Under the pieces are notes generated by a model. It made no database searches, was not told the origin of the DNA, and worked only from the letters and a program-made list of their open reading frames with translations. The translations under genes were made by a program, and so were the position numbers. Positions 34,801-46,808 of a stretch of 64,000 nt of DNA are shown here, one piece after another. The DNA is from Drosophila pseudoobscura (lineage: Eukaryota; Arthropoda; Insecta; Diptera; Drosophilidae). The stretch spans positions 44,841,869-44,905,868 of the forward strand of contig NC_046683.1 in the NCBI RefSeq assembly GCF_009870125.1, given 5' to 3'. How positions within the stretch are numbered: position 1 is the stretch's first letter; each line of letters opens with the position of its first letter.

Positions 34801-35223
34801 AGCTCTCTCTCTCTCTCTATTGAGCTGTGTTTTAAAACGTTTCCTCTTTTAGCTTATTTGGTGAACTCGCAGAAGTTATAGACATCAATGGAATGAACAA
34901 GTAAACGACCATATTGAGTTGACTGATTTTACGCTATTTTTTCAAATTTCAGCTAATTTGTAAGCCTATTTTTTAATTTTGACAACGACCCTGTACATTT
35001 TGTACATTACAAGGAACAGTCGAGTCGAGTAGAGTCTGTTAAATGTGGTATGAACGTCTAGATATTAGATATTTTAGGATATAAAATGGTTAATGATTAC
35101 CATATGGAAGTGTTTGCTATCTCAAGCGATATTTATTTTCAAATGTCCTAAAACTAACTCGAATAACGTACATACAACATTTCCTCGCTGGCACTCTCCA
35201 CGCCAATCGAGATTGGACTTCAC
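34801..35223. other. Gap with the Cpr65Ec 3'UTR
   Basis: A minus-strand AATAAA (plus TTTATT, 35132-35137) fits as the polyadenylation signal of Cpr65Ec, giving a 3'UTR of roughly 110 bases. A CT run follows 34803. Nothing else seen. Confidence 0.6.
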
Positions 35224-35682
35224 TTAGAAGCGTCCCTGGCCCTGACGCTGCTCCTGGTGGGGATGCGTGCGAATGTATTCGAGGGACTTCAGGATGGCAG
35301 CGGGGATTGGGGGAGGCGTGGGGAGATGGGCACCGACGGGGTGGTAGCCGTTCTCATCGGCCGTGTAGGTCAGCTGGACCAGCTGGCCGTCGGGGGCGTA
35401 GTATGCGGAGGAGCCGCTGGCATAGTATCCGCCAACTCCCGACTCCTGGCCGGCAATGCCGTTGGAGGTCTGGTACTGGTAGTTGTAGCTGCCGTCCTCC
35501 TTCAGGTCGCTCTTGTACTCCCGGGTCTCGGCAGCCGCGTCGTAGGCGTCTGGACGTGCTTGGGCGCAGGCAAGGGCCAGAGTGGCAACGACTAGGATGA
35601 GCTGGTGGGAAGAGAGGTGGTTAGGATGGCGATGGCCTCTGACGCTCCTCCACTTTGGAACTCCACTTACGAATTTGTTCAT
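35224..35682 (-). CDS. Cpr65Ec: RR-1 cuticle protein, Cpr65Ec-type
   Basis: Two exons: 35682-35671 (MNKF) and 35601-35224, split by a 69-base intron; 129 residues. Residues 1-18 are a signal peptide (LILVVATLALACAQA). The mature protein carries the Rebers-Riddiford RR-1 chitin-binding consensus: [32 protein letters not shown] and LPTPPPIP, then a short Gln/Arg tail ending GQGRF. It is secreted by epidermis into soft cuticle, where it binds chitin. The gene has a TATA box and a 4-codon first exon like its two paralogues, but points the opposite way. The a/b/c assignment relies on order from msl-3 in melanogaster and on the tail; the RR-1 call itself is firm. Confidence 0.93.
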   Translation of the reverse strand: MNKFVSGVPKWRSVRGHRHPNHLSSHQLILVVATLALACAQARPDAYDAAAETREYKSDLKEDGSYNYQYQTSNGIAGQESGVGGYYASGSSAYYAPDGQLVQLTYTADENGYHPVGAHLPTPPPIPAAILKSLEYIRTHPHQEQRQGQGRF

Positions 35683-35778
35683 TTTGGATGTGGTGGGACT
35701 GAACTGGCTGACTGGCTGACTTGTTGTCACTTGGAACTCGCAACGAGAATGAATGTGACTGAATTGGTCTGGCGGCGC

Positions 35779-35785
35779 ATTTATA
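35779..35785 (-). promoter_or_regulatory. TATA box of Cpr65Ec
   Basis: TATAAAT on the minus strand, about 25 bases upstream of an initiator-like TTCAGTC whose A is at 35760. The ATG follows about 80 bases on. Confidence 0.75.
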
Positions 35786-35829
35786 GCGTTTTGGCACGCC
35801 AATGATTTCGGGCCTGGCAACGCACCTCA

Positions 35830-38800
35830 AAGCTGGCACTCGGCGACCTACGGCAACAACAACTTTTATAATTTTCAGCATTGAACATGAACTGCCCTCC
35901 CAGCCATACCCCGACCCAGACCCAGACCAAGAGCCAGACCAAGAGCCAGAGCCAGGTCCGACTCTTCTCTTCCGTCGCTACATATCTTTTTGGTGATTGG
36001 TTTTTGGCAGAGCGCTCATAAATTTCGGTGCTTCCTTTGGTTTCAGCTGCTGTCGACTTTTCGCCGGTTAATCAATTCCGAGTTCTGTGGTTGCGGCTGT
36101 GTAGGGGATAGCATTTCATTAGCACCTTCCCGAACTGAATAGTTGGCTTTTGTGGGGCACTTAGCACAATTTATAGCGGAGTTGGCCAAGTATTGCATTT
36201 CGATTTCGTTCGATTTAAAATGCTTTCGTGCGCGAGCAGACAAATTGTTTAAAAGTGGAGAGGAGATTGGTTTAGGTTTAGTCCTTGAACAAATGTCCCA
36301 GCTGTCTAGGTTCAGGGACCGGTCATTTATTAATGTAGCAGGGAAACCCGCAAGACCTTTCTCTAAAATCATATGCGAAACTTTATAATAAATCGTTTGG
36401 CGAATCGGGAGAATCGATTAAGAATCTCACATGGTAGGTCAACGCATTCATTTATTACAAAATCATCCATGGCACCCCAAAACTGAAAAGGGAAGGCGCC
36501 ACGAAGAAGAAGCGCAGCCAAAGGTCCCCTCAGCCATAACCTGCCTCGCCGCAACCTCAACTTTGCAGCAGACGAACGACCTTGCCACGGCCGACATTGG
36601 AGCACTGGCTGATGATGTCCGAAACTAAGGCATTTTACGAGGCGAGGGGAGCGGGCAAGTTTGTATTAAGTTTTGATAGGAAAACTCGAGATGTGGCACC
36701 GTTGGCGTGCCTCACGTGACTCGCATGGCTCACGTAGCTCAGGATGTGTGGAGTTTATGACTACACTCCAAAATAGGACGAATAACTAGTGAATGTAAAT
36801 ATAAACTAGGAAGGTGCCATCTCTATGCTATGGCCTCTAAAAATCCTACCTTGTCGTGCATTTAAATTATAAAAATACTAGTTTCCACAGAGGTTCGAAT
36901 GACCATCAACGTGATCCTTTCGTTGATTGCAGTCATAATAATAATAATTATACATAGATGTCCTTTTTTATTGTTCATACAAAATGGATTAAAATTTAAA
37001 TTCTTAATACATTAAAATATGTAATTTTCTCTATTCAAGGTAAATCCTAATCTTATTACTTGGCAACATATCATCACTCCATTAAACTCTTTTGTTTTCT
37101 TTCTTCGGATTTGTATCTGAAGTTCAGAGTGTTGTGGAATGAATGATCCAATTGTCAACCTTTTTTCGTTAAGCTCTCGTCAAAGCTCCTGTTGAGGCAC
37201 TTCCGTTGGACGGTGGCTGCCGTGTGTATTTCCATCACTAAGTAATGCGCCCAAAAGGCAGACACAAAATCATCGACAGCAACAAGAGAAGAGCGCATGC
37301 TGTTTCGCTTATAAGATTTGTGTTCGCATTTTATAAATACATGGGTTGGTTGGCAACAGGCTGGGACCCATACCCAGATTGGAGCTGGGACTGAAAATGG
37401 AACTGGCACTGGGACATGGCCTGAAGGAAAGTGAATGTGCTGCCAGCATCGGCATCGACATCAGCAGCATCAGCAGCAGCAGCAGGAGCATCGGAATTAT
37501 CTGCTTTTTTGTGCTCTCTGTTTTGTTGGCCTTTTCGGTGTTACTTTTGGCTTTGTGCTCGAAACCGGCTGTGCGGCAATTCGGTTTTTTTTTGTTGGTC
37601 GCCCGGCACAATTGTCCGGTGCCTGCCGCTTGGGCGGCTTTAAATGAAAGCAAAAGTTGTTACGTTTCGATGGCATTTCCTTGCGCCTTAAGCCGCTTCC
37701 GCTGTACTTAGTAAACAGCCCGCCTCTGCCTCTGGCACTGGCACTGGCACTGCCTCTGCCTCACGACCTTCCTCGTCCCATCCGCCTCCTGCATCCATTA
37801 GGGCATCAATCCATCTTCACGCGCATTAACCTGGACAAGGGACAAGCGAAAAGAGTACTTGCTGAAGAGTGCGTTGAAGAGGAAGAGGCGAGGCGAGCCG
37901 AGCCGAGCCGACCCTTTGGACGGGACGTCCAGGCTCCTCACGCTCACCTGCTCCACATGAATTGACCCACATTCGGTGGCAGCGACAATTGCCGTCCAGT
38001 CCGGTTCAGTCCCGCTGAAGCTGAAGGTCACCCAGGCGTACCAACAGAGCAGATACCTTCAGATATCCGCCTTCAGGTCTTTGTATGTATTATACGACCA
38101 CGCGCAGACAGGCTTCACTGTCGCCAGAGATTCGGGCAGGTCAGCGATTGCCATTTGAATTTTAGTTACTGCTCTACATTCGTATTCGCTCAACTGAGAC
38201 ATTTGGCAAATTTAATTAATTAAAATATTGTCAACATCTCGCCCTTTTTCCGCAGACGTAAAAGTGGATTTCCCTTTGCAGACCGCGTCTGCAGACTCGT
38301 TGGCCACGTTTATGGTCTATTTATGGAGCTCCATTCATTAGTTAGTCATCTCGTCTCGTCTCGTCTCGTATTCCCATCCACAGGCAGCTCCCGATGTAAT
38401 CGTCTCAGATCTTAACCAGAGAGCGTTGGGCTTGGGCTTGGCGGTGGCGTTGGCGTTGGCGTTGGGCGTGGAAGGTCGGTCCCTTGGGGGGTTTTATTGA
38501 TAGACGACGAAACAAAGTCAACGACTTTCGAAAATCTTTCGGCCACGACCTTCGATTGATAGAGACGAAATGTGTGTTCACTAATTGTTTGTACCAGTAG
38601 TTGCAACTTTCATTTCGATTCAGTTCGGTTCGGTTTGGCTCGGAATGTCTGTCTGTCTGTCCGTCCGGGGATTTTAGCCAGCCGCACTTGCAGGCCCAAT
38701 TTAAATTAGCACAGGGCTTTATTGAATAACTCAATTACTTCGACTCCATCATTTAATTTATGTATGTACAGCGTCGCACACGTGCATTCATTTCTGGTTT

Positions 38801-40200
38801 GGCCAATCTTCGCAGCTGATGGATTTTTAATCCAAACTTGATTCAATTTGCATGTTTCAAGTCCGTCCCGCCCTCCAATCGGGGCTATCTCCACTGTTTC
38901 AGATCTTTGGCCATTCATTTGCGATGGCATGGTAATACTAATTGATTTGACTCGTGGGCAATGCAATAAAAGCTTTGAACAATTCAAAGCAGCTTCGAGC
39001 AAATTATGTTTTATGGGCGCCTTATTCGGATTTGCATTTATTGCTGGCTGATCGAATAGCACTGCGACGAGACATTCATTCAAAGTCTCTAAAAGGAATA
39101 GGAATCTAGTTAAGAGAGGCACTAAAATTGATTTCTTATGTGGAAATAATGATTGGCATTTAGTCTAGAAGTGTTTTCGTCATTATCCTTGCATCGTCGA
39201 ATATAAATTAAAGTCAGTTTGCAATTGAATTAATTTATCGAATTGATTCAGTTGCGATTTGAAACTCGCTTGCAGAATGCCCGAAATAGAAATCCTTCGG
39301 CAGACGTCACGGCAGATTTGTATCCATGACCTACATATCCCAATCCAAAGATGGCAGAATTAGCATGGCATTTTCCTCGAACTGAAACTGAAATTGAAAT
39401 GAGCTCTGTCTGTGGGCATACCTGTTCAATGAACTCGAATTTGAGGGAAGTGAAGCGGCGGTCGGTTGGAAATTAGCAACAATTTGCTCGAGGGTAGATG
39501 TTCCATCAGACATTTCACGCCTCTCGCACCCACCCACATCCACTCGCATAGTCCATAGGGAGGGAGTCCATATCTCATTATTGCAGCCACTTATCTCGAT
39601 CCGCTCCTATTGTGCTACGCTCTATAGCATAATAAATGTTTGGGAACCTCGGAACACATTACGGAGTTCGTAAATGCGAAGCGAGTGGCTCATCCCGCAG
39701 CTCGTGTTACATGTATGGGGGATATGTATGAACGAAACAGATACAGATACAGATACCGATGCAGAAGCAGATATACAGCGTAGTTATTCATAGATAATTA
39801 ATGAATTAACTCAAACACTTAATTACTCAAGTGCCGCCAGCGGAGAGCAGTCGAAAGAGTTTCTTGAACCGCAGTGGACCAGCAGTGGACCAGCAGTGGA
39901 CGGGTCACCCGGACAGGTCAGAGTTGTTGGTTTCGTTTTCACTCAGCGAGGCATTCATGAAAATCAAAATGGAAATGGTGGCTGATTGCCTTTGCCCAGC
40001 CACCTAGAGCCGATCCGAGCAGAGATAATTGGCGTTGCAACCGTTGCTGGCTCTCGGCTAAAAACTCCAAAAGTGAACAGAGTGTATAGCTGGCTCTGAG
40101 ATGTGTTGATGGAACCCCATCATCATCATCATATCATCTCTAATGGTTGCACACACTCACTTTCCTCACTTTCCTCACTTTCGTGGCAGATAAAATCCGA
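35830..40200. other. 4.4 kb between divergent cuticle genes; no gene seen
   Basis: Only simple sequence and short frames: degenerate CCAGAC/CAAGAGC hexamers at 35900-35950, GGCTTGGC/GTTGGC repeats near 38426-38466, ACAGAT repeats near 39740-39770 and a TCA run near 40120. Since Cpr65Ec and Cpr65Eb diverge from it, it likely holds shared epidermal control elements (inference). Confidence 0.55.
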
Positions 40201-40216
40201 TTTACCATTTCCAGGC

Positions 40217-40223
40217 TATATAA
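40217..40223 (+). promoter_or_regulatory. TATA box of Cpr65Eb
   Basis: TATATAA, about 30 bases upstream of an initiator-like GCATCAAAC (about 40245-40253). The ATG lies at 40323. Confidence 0.8.
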
Positions 40224-40322
40224 GCGGCAGGTCGAGGGCACCGAGGCATCAAACATAGCTTAGCTCTTAGGGTTAAAACAACAATAAACCATAAACCAAA
40301 TCTCAACCTAAGCCAGGCGAAA

Positions 40323-40961
40323 ATGTCGAAGATCGTAAGTCAAGAGAATATCCTTCATCCTCCGGAGTACACTTAACCCATCATCATTTTGCTCTGGCAG
40401 CACGTTGTCGTTCTTGTTGCTGCAGCATCCGTCCTGATGGCCGGAGTGCGAGTGCTGGCCCTCCCCTCGGACTCGGCCGATGCCCACGCCGAGATCCGCA
40501 GCTTCGTCAACGAGCTGAAGCAGGAGGATGGCAGCTACAACTACCAGTTCGAGACGACCAACGGCATTGCCCAGCAGGAGCAGGGAGTGGGCGGCTACTA
40601 CGCCTCCGGCTCCTCTCAGTACTACAGCCCCGAGGGCCAGCTCATCCAGCTGACCTATACGGCCGACGAGAATGGCTTTCAGCCTCAGGGCGAGCACCTG
40701 CCCACGCCACCACCCATCCCGGAGGCCATTCTCAAGTCGCTGGAGTGGATCCGCAACCACCCAGAGGAGAACGAGGAGTACGAGCACCACGACCAACACG
40801 ACCAACACGACCACCACGGTCACGGCCATGGTCATGGCGCCGAGCAGGGCAAACAGTATCTGCAGCAGGGACAGTCGCAGCAGCTGCCAGTGGGCTCTCT
40901 GCTAGCTCCGGCCTCAGCGCCGGCAGCAGCTTCTGGTCTTCCCTACGAGAGGAAGATTTAA
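40323..40961 (+). CDS. Cpr65Eb: RR-1 cuticle protein with His-rich tail, Cpr65Eb-type
   Basis: Two exons, 40323-40334 (MSKI) and 40401-40961, give 190 residues. A signal peptide spans about residues 1-24. The RR-1 domain (about 44-110) shows [37 protein letters not shown] and [10 protein letters not shown]. Unlike its neighbours it continues for about 70 residues: an Asp/His segment ([16 protein letters not shown]) and then Gln/Ala/Ser-rich sequence ending ERKI. The His-rich part could bind metal ions or quinones during sclerotisation; that is inference. Secreted and chitin-binding. Start chosen because MSKI precedes a GTAAGT donor as in both paralogues, and the frame matches. Confidence 0.94.
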
Positions 40962-41030
40962 GTTATTCTCGCCCCCAGCTCGGGCCCAGCCCTGTGCTCC
41001 CATTCATCTTGTCCATCGGTTGGCTCTAGT

Positions 41031-41060
41031 GTGTGTGTGTGTGTGTGTTTGTGTGTGTGT
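41031..41060. repeat. (GT)n microsatellite downstream of Cpr65Eb
   Basis: About 15 GT units with one TTT interruption, in the deduced Cpr65Eb 3'UTR. Confidence 0.9.
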
Positions 41061-41420
41061 GCGAGATGTCATGTCATGTCTGTTTGCATAGTCAAAGCAT
41101 CCAGCAAACAGCACCAGCATCCAGCAAACAGTACCAGCATCCAATACCAACACCAATACCAGCACCATCACCAGCACCAGAAAGAACATCAGCTGAACTA
41201 CATCCTCGAAGCACACTCACTCCACACACACACACACATTGTATATATGTTTACGTAGTATAGACCCCACATACATCGACATCCACATCCACATCCACAT
41301 GAACATGAACATCAACATGCTGCTGGGCCACTCGCCTGCGTGTCCGTGTCTGTGTCCGTGTCCGTGTCCGTTGTCGGCTCGGCTGACGTTGACATTTATT
41401 GCCAGAGATAATAATAATGT

Positions 41421-41426
41421 AATAAA
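41421..41426 (+). terminator. Candidate polyadenylation signal of Cpr65Eb
   Basis: AATAAA about 460 bases after the Cpr65Eb stop; it is the first canonical signal in that direction. The 3'UTR would then contain (GT)n, CCAGCA-type and (ACATCC)n repeats. Confidence 0.45.
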
Positions 41427-42310
41427 AGAAAAATACAATTTAATATTGTTGTTTATACTATGAATGCCTCTGCTCCAGCTCCGGCTCCGGCTCCAGCTTC
41501 AGCTCCAGACCCAGCATATGGCCGGGCCTTGAGCGACCAGTTCCCTTCGGGTCCCAGCTGCCAGCCAGCCAGCATGCATCTCGGTTCGAGTGTCTCTCTG
41601 CTGAGGTTTCCCTTTAAACAAAATGTTGGGGAAATTCAATTTAAAGTTCATAAAGGCGCGCTTTTCTTTTTTACTGCCATTGCATACTCGTATCTGTATT
41701 ATGCAAATTATCGATGGCGCTTCGCGTCTCAGACTCGGACTCGGACTCGGATGAGAAATGTTGCAACTTTAAATTCGAGTATTATTGTTGTGTTGATTAA
41801 ATTAACAAATTGTTGCTATTGCTGTTGGTGTCTCCGCTTGTTGTCGCTGATATCGATACGGATTGTTGTGTTTTTTCGGGCGCTCCATTTGATTTTGATG
41901 CATTGAGGTTGTTTCATCAGCTCCATCTTAGCTTTTCAGGGTATGCAAGGTATGCTCACTTTATCAGAAGTCACAAAGTAGAATGTAGGGATTCCAACTG
42001 GGATTCATTTACAATAGAAAACTAAGAGCCAGAAGCTAGAAGCCCTCCCTGAGGAGGAGACAACTCTGTAATTTTGTCTATGATAAATAACCAATGTTGT
42101 TGAATTGGTAGTTTCATTTGATATACCAATCTTAAAACGTTGAAAGAGTGTGCAGCATTCACAATACCTTTAAGCGCCATTTCCATTAATGGCTCGAAGC
42201 GTGTGGCCAAAAGCTGTTTGATCGCCGAAATATGGGTCAGTCTGCAGCTCGGCTTATTTAAATACTCGGAGTCTGCAGTGCCGACGCTTTGTGGAGAGCT
42301 TTGTCTATCT
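41427..42310. other. Intergenic between Cpr65Eb and Cpr65Ea; no gene seen
   Basis: Contains a CTCCGG/CTCCAG hexamer patch (41474-41508) and AT-rich DNA. Frames here are open by chance only. It is presumably the upstream control region of Cpr65Ea. Confidence 0.55.
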
Positions 42311-42316
42311 GAGCAG

Positions 42317-42324
42317 TATAAATA
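42317..42324 (+). promoter_or_regulatory. TATA box of Cpr65Ea
   Basis: TATAAATA, 66 bases upstream of the ATG. Transcription would begin near 42347-42350. Confidence 0.82.
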
Positions 42325-42382
42325 GTAAATGGACGGTCGAGTGGCACAGTAGTAACCTCAGATTCCCCAGCCCAGCCACATC

Positions 42383-42858
42383 ATGTACAAGCTCGTAAGT
42401 GGATAACAGAGTCTGGCTCCGCCACCGCCTCCCCTCCGACTAGCGAACGATTTAATTGACTTCCTTGCTTCCTTCCCTTCCGACAGCTGCTCCTTGCCGC
42501 ACTTTTGGGATGCGCCCTGGCCGCCCCCATCAACGATGATACCATTACGAAGTTCCTGTCCAACGCGGATACGGACGGATCATACGGCTACAGTGTAGAG
42601 CAGGCCAGTGGCATTGCCTTTGGCGAGCAGGGCCAGGGCGGCATTGGAGCCCGCGGCTCCTACTCCTACATCTCGCCCGAGGGTATTCCCGTCCAGGTTA
42701 CCTATGAGGCCGACGAGAATGGCTTCCGCCCGCAGTCGGAGCTGCTGCCCACCCCTCCACCCATCCCAGAAGCCATCCTGCAGTCCATCCGCTACATTCA
42801 GGAGCACCCCACGCCCGAGGAGCTCGCCGATCGCGCTGTGCGTGCCCAGCAGATCTAG
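42383..42858 (+). CDS. Cpr65Ea: RR-1 cuticle protein, Cpr65Ea-type
   Basis: Exons 42383-42394 (MYKL) and 42487-42858 give 127 residues, the same length as I recall for melanogaster Cpr65Ea. Signal peptide LLLAALLGCALA ends before APINDDTITKF. The RR-1 domain has DGSYGYSVEQASG, GSYSYISPEGIPVQVTYEAD, ENGFRP and [10 protein letters not shown]. The tail IQEHPTPEELADRAVRAQQI is nearly as in melanogaster, which makes this the surest of the three assignments. A larval-type soft-cuticle, chitin-binding, secreted protein. The TATA box, 4-codon exon 1 and orientation match Cpr65Eb. Confidence 0.96.
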
Positions 42859-44036
42859 ATCTGGTCTCCCCTCGTAGTCTTAAGTTTGCCTAAGTGTCAC
42901 CCGGATAACGTATTCCCCACATGTCCCACATGTCCCACATTCCATCAAAGTAAACGAGCGTAAGCTGCCCCCCCGATAAGCATCAGCTGGTGTTAATTTC
43001 CATGATTTGCCCAATCCAATTCGCGCCAAGGCGAAACCTAATTAGTGCGCTTATAAAGGCCTAAGCCAGCAGCAGCCGAAATCGCTCGGTCCGGACTCCC
43101 GACTCTGGAGACAAAGCCCAGCACTGTGCGGCTCGAGCCCGAATATTGAATATTTAATATGAGCACTATTTTGGATGAGTGCGCGCCAGAGCCAGCGTCC
43201 GGATACAATGGAGCCAAGCACAATGGTACAGTGGTTCGAATTTCTTGATCTTGAACATGTTTTTAGCTCATATCGATCAGAGCAGTGGGATTGCAGGAGA
43301 GCTTCAGTACGACAGCCGAAGGAGTTGCAATTTTCGAGATACATATGCATAAAATGGAACAGCCCTTATGGACTAACATCCAACTCCGACTCCGACTCCG
43401 ACAAGCATCTTCGCAATCAATCTTCTTCTGCCCGTGTCGGAAATAAACCAACATTCATGTTTACAGCGGATGAGCCGAGATTTCCGAGACTCTGTGCTCA
43501 GCTGTCTCCGCTCTTCCGCGCATATTAGGGGCCCAAAGACACACAATTTTCGGAGGCGGAAAGTCAAACGAAAGTACCCATAGAATACGAGTATTCCCAA
43601 ACGCATGCCCTGCCAAATTGAAGAGCTCGAATCACAGACTGGTGGCAGTGTGCAAAGGGAGCAGAGATGGTAGCGTGGCTGGCTTCTCATTAACATTTGA
43701 CATGAGGCACGTTAATTTTTGCTTCGACTGCGATTTCATCGCCGGGAATTCGATGAGTGCCTGCCTGTCGCTGGAAATGGAAATTCATTAAGACACTTGG
43801 AGGCACACACTCGGCAGAAGACCCTGACAGAGACCTCCCATACGACACGCACATTGCTCCATTGAAGCGTGCGTGGATTTGGGGAAACCCAGGACGTAGA
43901 CTGCTACGAGTCCCCATATCCCCATATCAATTAGGCACGCTCCTCGCCGGATATGAGTAGTTAATTAAAAGGATTGGGGAGGCACGGAGCGGTAACGTAA
44001 CGAGCAATGTACAAGGTGCTATAAAATTCGACTTAC

Positions 44037-44238
44037 TGAAATTAAGATACGCGTGTAGATACTTATTTCAGCACGATTTTTGGCTTTTATATCGGTCCCT
44101 TCACTGCCAGCATTTATGTAAATTTTCAGGGCACAGAACACCTCGTTCTCCCGTGCGGGCTGCGGTTCCGCCGGTGACAGTGGATCCGTGTGGCCACTGC
44201 GGTCGCCACTTAACACAGGTGTTTCAGGCTCCGGGTTG
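44037..44238 (-). CDS. Weak candidate internal exon
   Basis: On the minus strand, acceptor GTCGTCAG and donor TCA/GTAAGT flank an open 202-base stretch whose frame (NPEPETPVLSGDRSG ... NEVFCALKIY) looks more protein-like than its surroundings. No partner exon was found, and no family is recognised. It may be chance. Confidence 0.15.
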
Positions 44239-44973
44239 CTGACGACAACACAAAGCTGCTGCTGTGTAATCAAAAACTTTTATTCATAATTTTCATTTAC
44301 ATTTTGTTTAAAATCTAATTATAAATGCGTTGTAAGAATGTGGCTCCTCTTTTGTAGACCTTTTGGGCAGGAGTATTATGATTTTTAAGTGATGTTTGCA
44401 GCGGCAATTTAGGGCCCATAAGCAGTGTATTACTTCCAGTCTGCTCGGTTTTGCAGACTCCAGAGGGAATCCATCGAATCTTGAATAGTTGGAACAAGTT
44501 GCATTTAAAAGCTGTCATCTGTGAAAACCAATAGTGTCCCAATTTTGTGCATTATTTAATAACGAATCAGCTGGAATCCACACAACGGCCACGCAACAAC
44601 TACAAAGCCTTTCAAGAACATGGCCTGATAGCCCTGTGCCCTTCCCGGGGATATGGCCCATATATAACAGCATCAAATAAATGGGGCAATAACCCTAAGC
44701 TCAGTAACCATGCAATTTATTTTTATAGAGCGTATAAACTATGCACAAAATTAGCTTCTGCGCTCGTCGTTTATTTGCCCATAACTCAACCAACTGTAGC
44801 GCATTCGGCTCCCTGTGTGGCTCCAGTTCCCCAATCCCGAGTCCCCGAGTTCCCGAGTTCCCGAGTCCTGACTCCCGACTCCCCACACCCCGGATAGACA
44901 GATAGAACTACCCTTTTGTGGCCATTTCAATGTAAATACATTTATGGAGTGTTCGGGCTACCTTTCTATTTGC

Positions 44974-45031
44974 CGGGAGCGGGAAAGGGATTGGGAAAGG
45001 GAGCGGGAGCGGGAGCGGGAGCAGGGGTGGG
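44974..45031 (+). repeat. (GGGAGC)n array, G-quadruplex-capable
   Basis: Eight or more GGG runs on the plus strand within 58 bases. Confidence 0.88.
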
Positions 45032-45194
45032 TCCAACAGCCACATGTCCATACTTAAGCAGCCCCGAACAACGGCGAACAAAGTGGAAAAATTACTTTGT
45101 TTGCGGGCCTCGGAACATGGTCACGGCATGTGTCACGTAGCTGCCAAAATATGCGAGCTAGTGCTCGAAAATGACACGGAGCGGATCCTGAGTG

Positions 45195-45253
45195 GCCCCG
45201 CCCCAGCCCCAGACCCAAACCCAAACCCAGACCCAGACCCAGTCCCAGTCCCG
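45195..45253 (-). repeat. (CCCAGA)n array, G-quadruplex-capable on the minus strand
   Basis: Nine CCC runs with three-base spacers. It lies 165 bases from the G-run array and has opposite strand polarity. Confidence 0.88.
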
Positions 45254-46808
45254 AACAAGTGGCACTATCCGGAAGAGACGAGCATTTCAATTAAGACAAA
45301 CTGAGAACGAGCACTGGCCGAGTGCTGGAACCGTTTTATTAATAATGGTTCCCTGGAAATTAAATATCTTTAAAAATACTTCTGGGCCTCCCCCGCCCCC
45401 AACGACTTTAATGGCCGCTCCGCTCCGTCCGGCTCACTTTTCATTCAATGTGCAATTTTTTTCGCACTCCGCTTTCCAAAGAAAAAGAAAAACGAAAAGA
45501 AGTGGATGGAAAAAGCGTTCACTGGCTGTATTAATAACAATAGTTCCGGCCATTTGCGATAGTCAGTCAGATAGTCGGATGGTGTGTCGGTCCGACGTGG
45601 CGATCGGAGTAACCGGAGAAGGAGGAGGGGCAGTGCACAGTCGACAAAATGAAAAATTATTTCAAACAATAATTGCAAAGGAAAACTTTTGGACAAACAC
45701 AAAGAGTGGGATATCTGGCCAGCGGTGGATTTCAGGATTTCAAGGAAACGGTATAGGGCATGGGGCGTGGGGCATGGGGCATGGGGCGTGCCAATGCCCA
45801 ACAACTACACTGAACAGACAAACGAAACCAATTTATTTCCAAGTAAAAATCAATAGTCAAGACGAAAGGCGGAAGAGGGGACACCAAGGGGTGAAGGGGG
45901 GCCAACTAGCGTAAAAAACGTCAAATTCAAGAGTGGCGACAAAAAGCTGTGTGCAAGAGTGTTGGCCCATTCCCATCAACATGTGAACGTGAACGTGAAG
46001 ATGCCACCACGTTTCGTAGGTTTGCTGGACACACTCCTGTCCACTTCTCAATAGTATTCACTCCCCGTGCAGTTCCATCCGTATCGGGTCTTCCGGGTTT
46101 CCGAAATCCGTTTTCGTTAACAACTGCGCCAAGTAGCGTCCAACAATAACGATCCACCCGCCATCCAGCGAAAGGGCAGCAACGAAGGGAGCTTAATGGT
46201 AAAATATGCATTTGACATGCGATGAAATACTCGTACAATAAAAGCCATTGGCCATTGCCCATTGCCCATTGCCCATTGCCTAGCCCTGCCTCTGCCCCTT
46301 CCCATGGCCCTGTCCCAACCTCAAGACCGACCTCAACCCTCATCCTTCCGCTGTTTCCAAGGGGTTGGTTTTCCGTGGTCATTTGTTTAAAGTTCCAATT
46401 AATTGGGCCACATTTGTCGGGGGCACTCGGGCGGATACTTGATAAGCGAGAAATATTTCTCATATCAATTATGACAATTTGATTGCGGTCTGGTCTGCCT
46501 TGCTTTTCTGTAATTTCAGTCATTTTATGCCATTCAAATGTGGCTTTAATTGAAAAGTAATTACTTTCAAAGCTAGGAAAGAAGTTCTAAAAATAAATTA
46601 AGATATATGTAAGTACGAGTATACACTTACATGAATTATGATTCTTAGAAACACATCGTCGCTGTAATTTCGATTTCATTAATATATTATTAGACCTGCT
46701 CCTAGAAAACGCCAACGCCAACGCATTAGGCGTCTGTGTCTGTTGGCTAACAGCTACATATACACTCTGTTAGTTAACAGACCCAAACCTCTCTCAGGAC
46801 TCCGTTTA

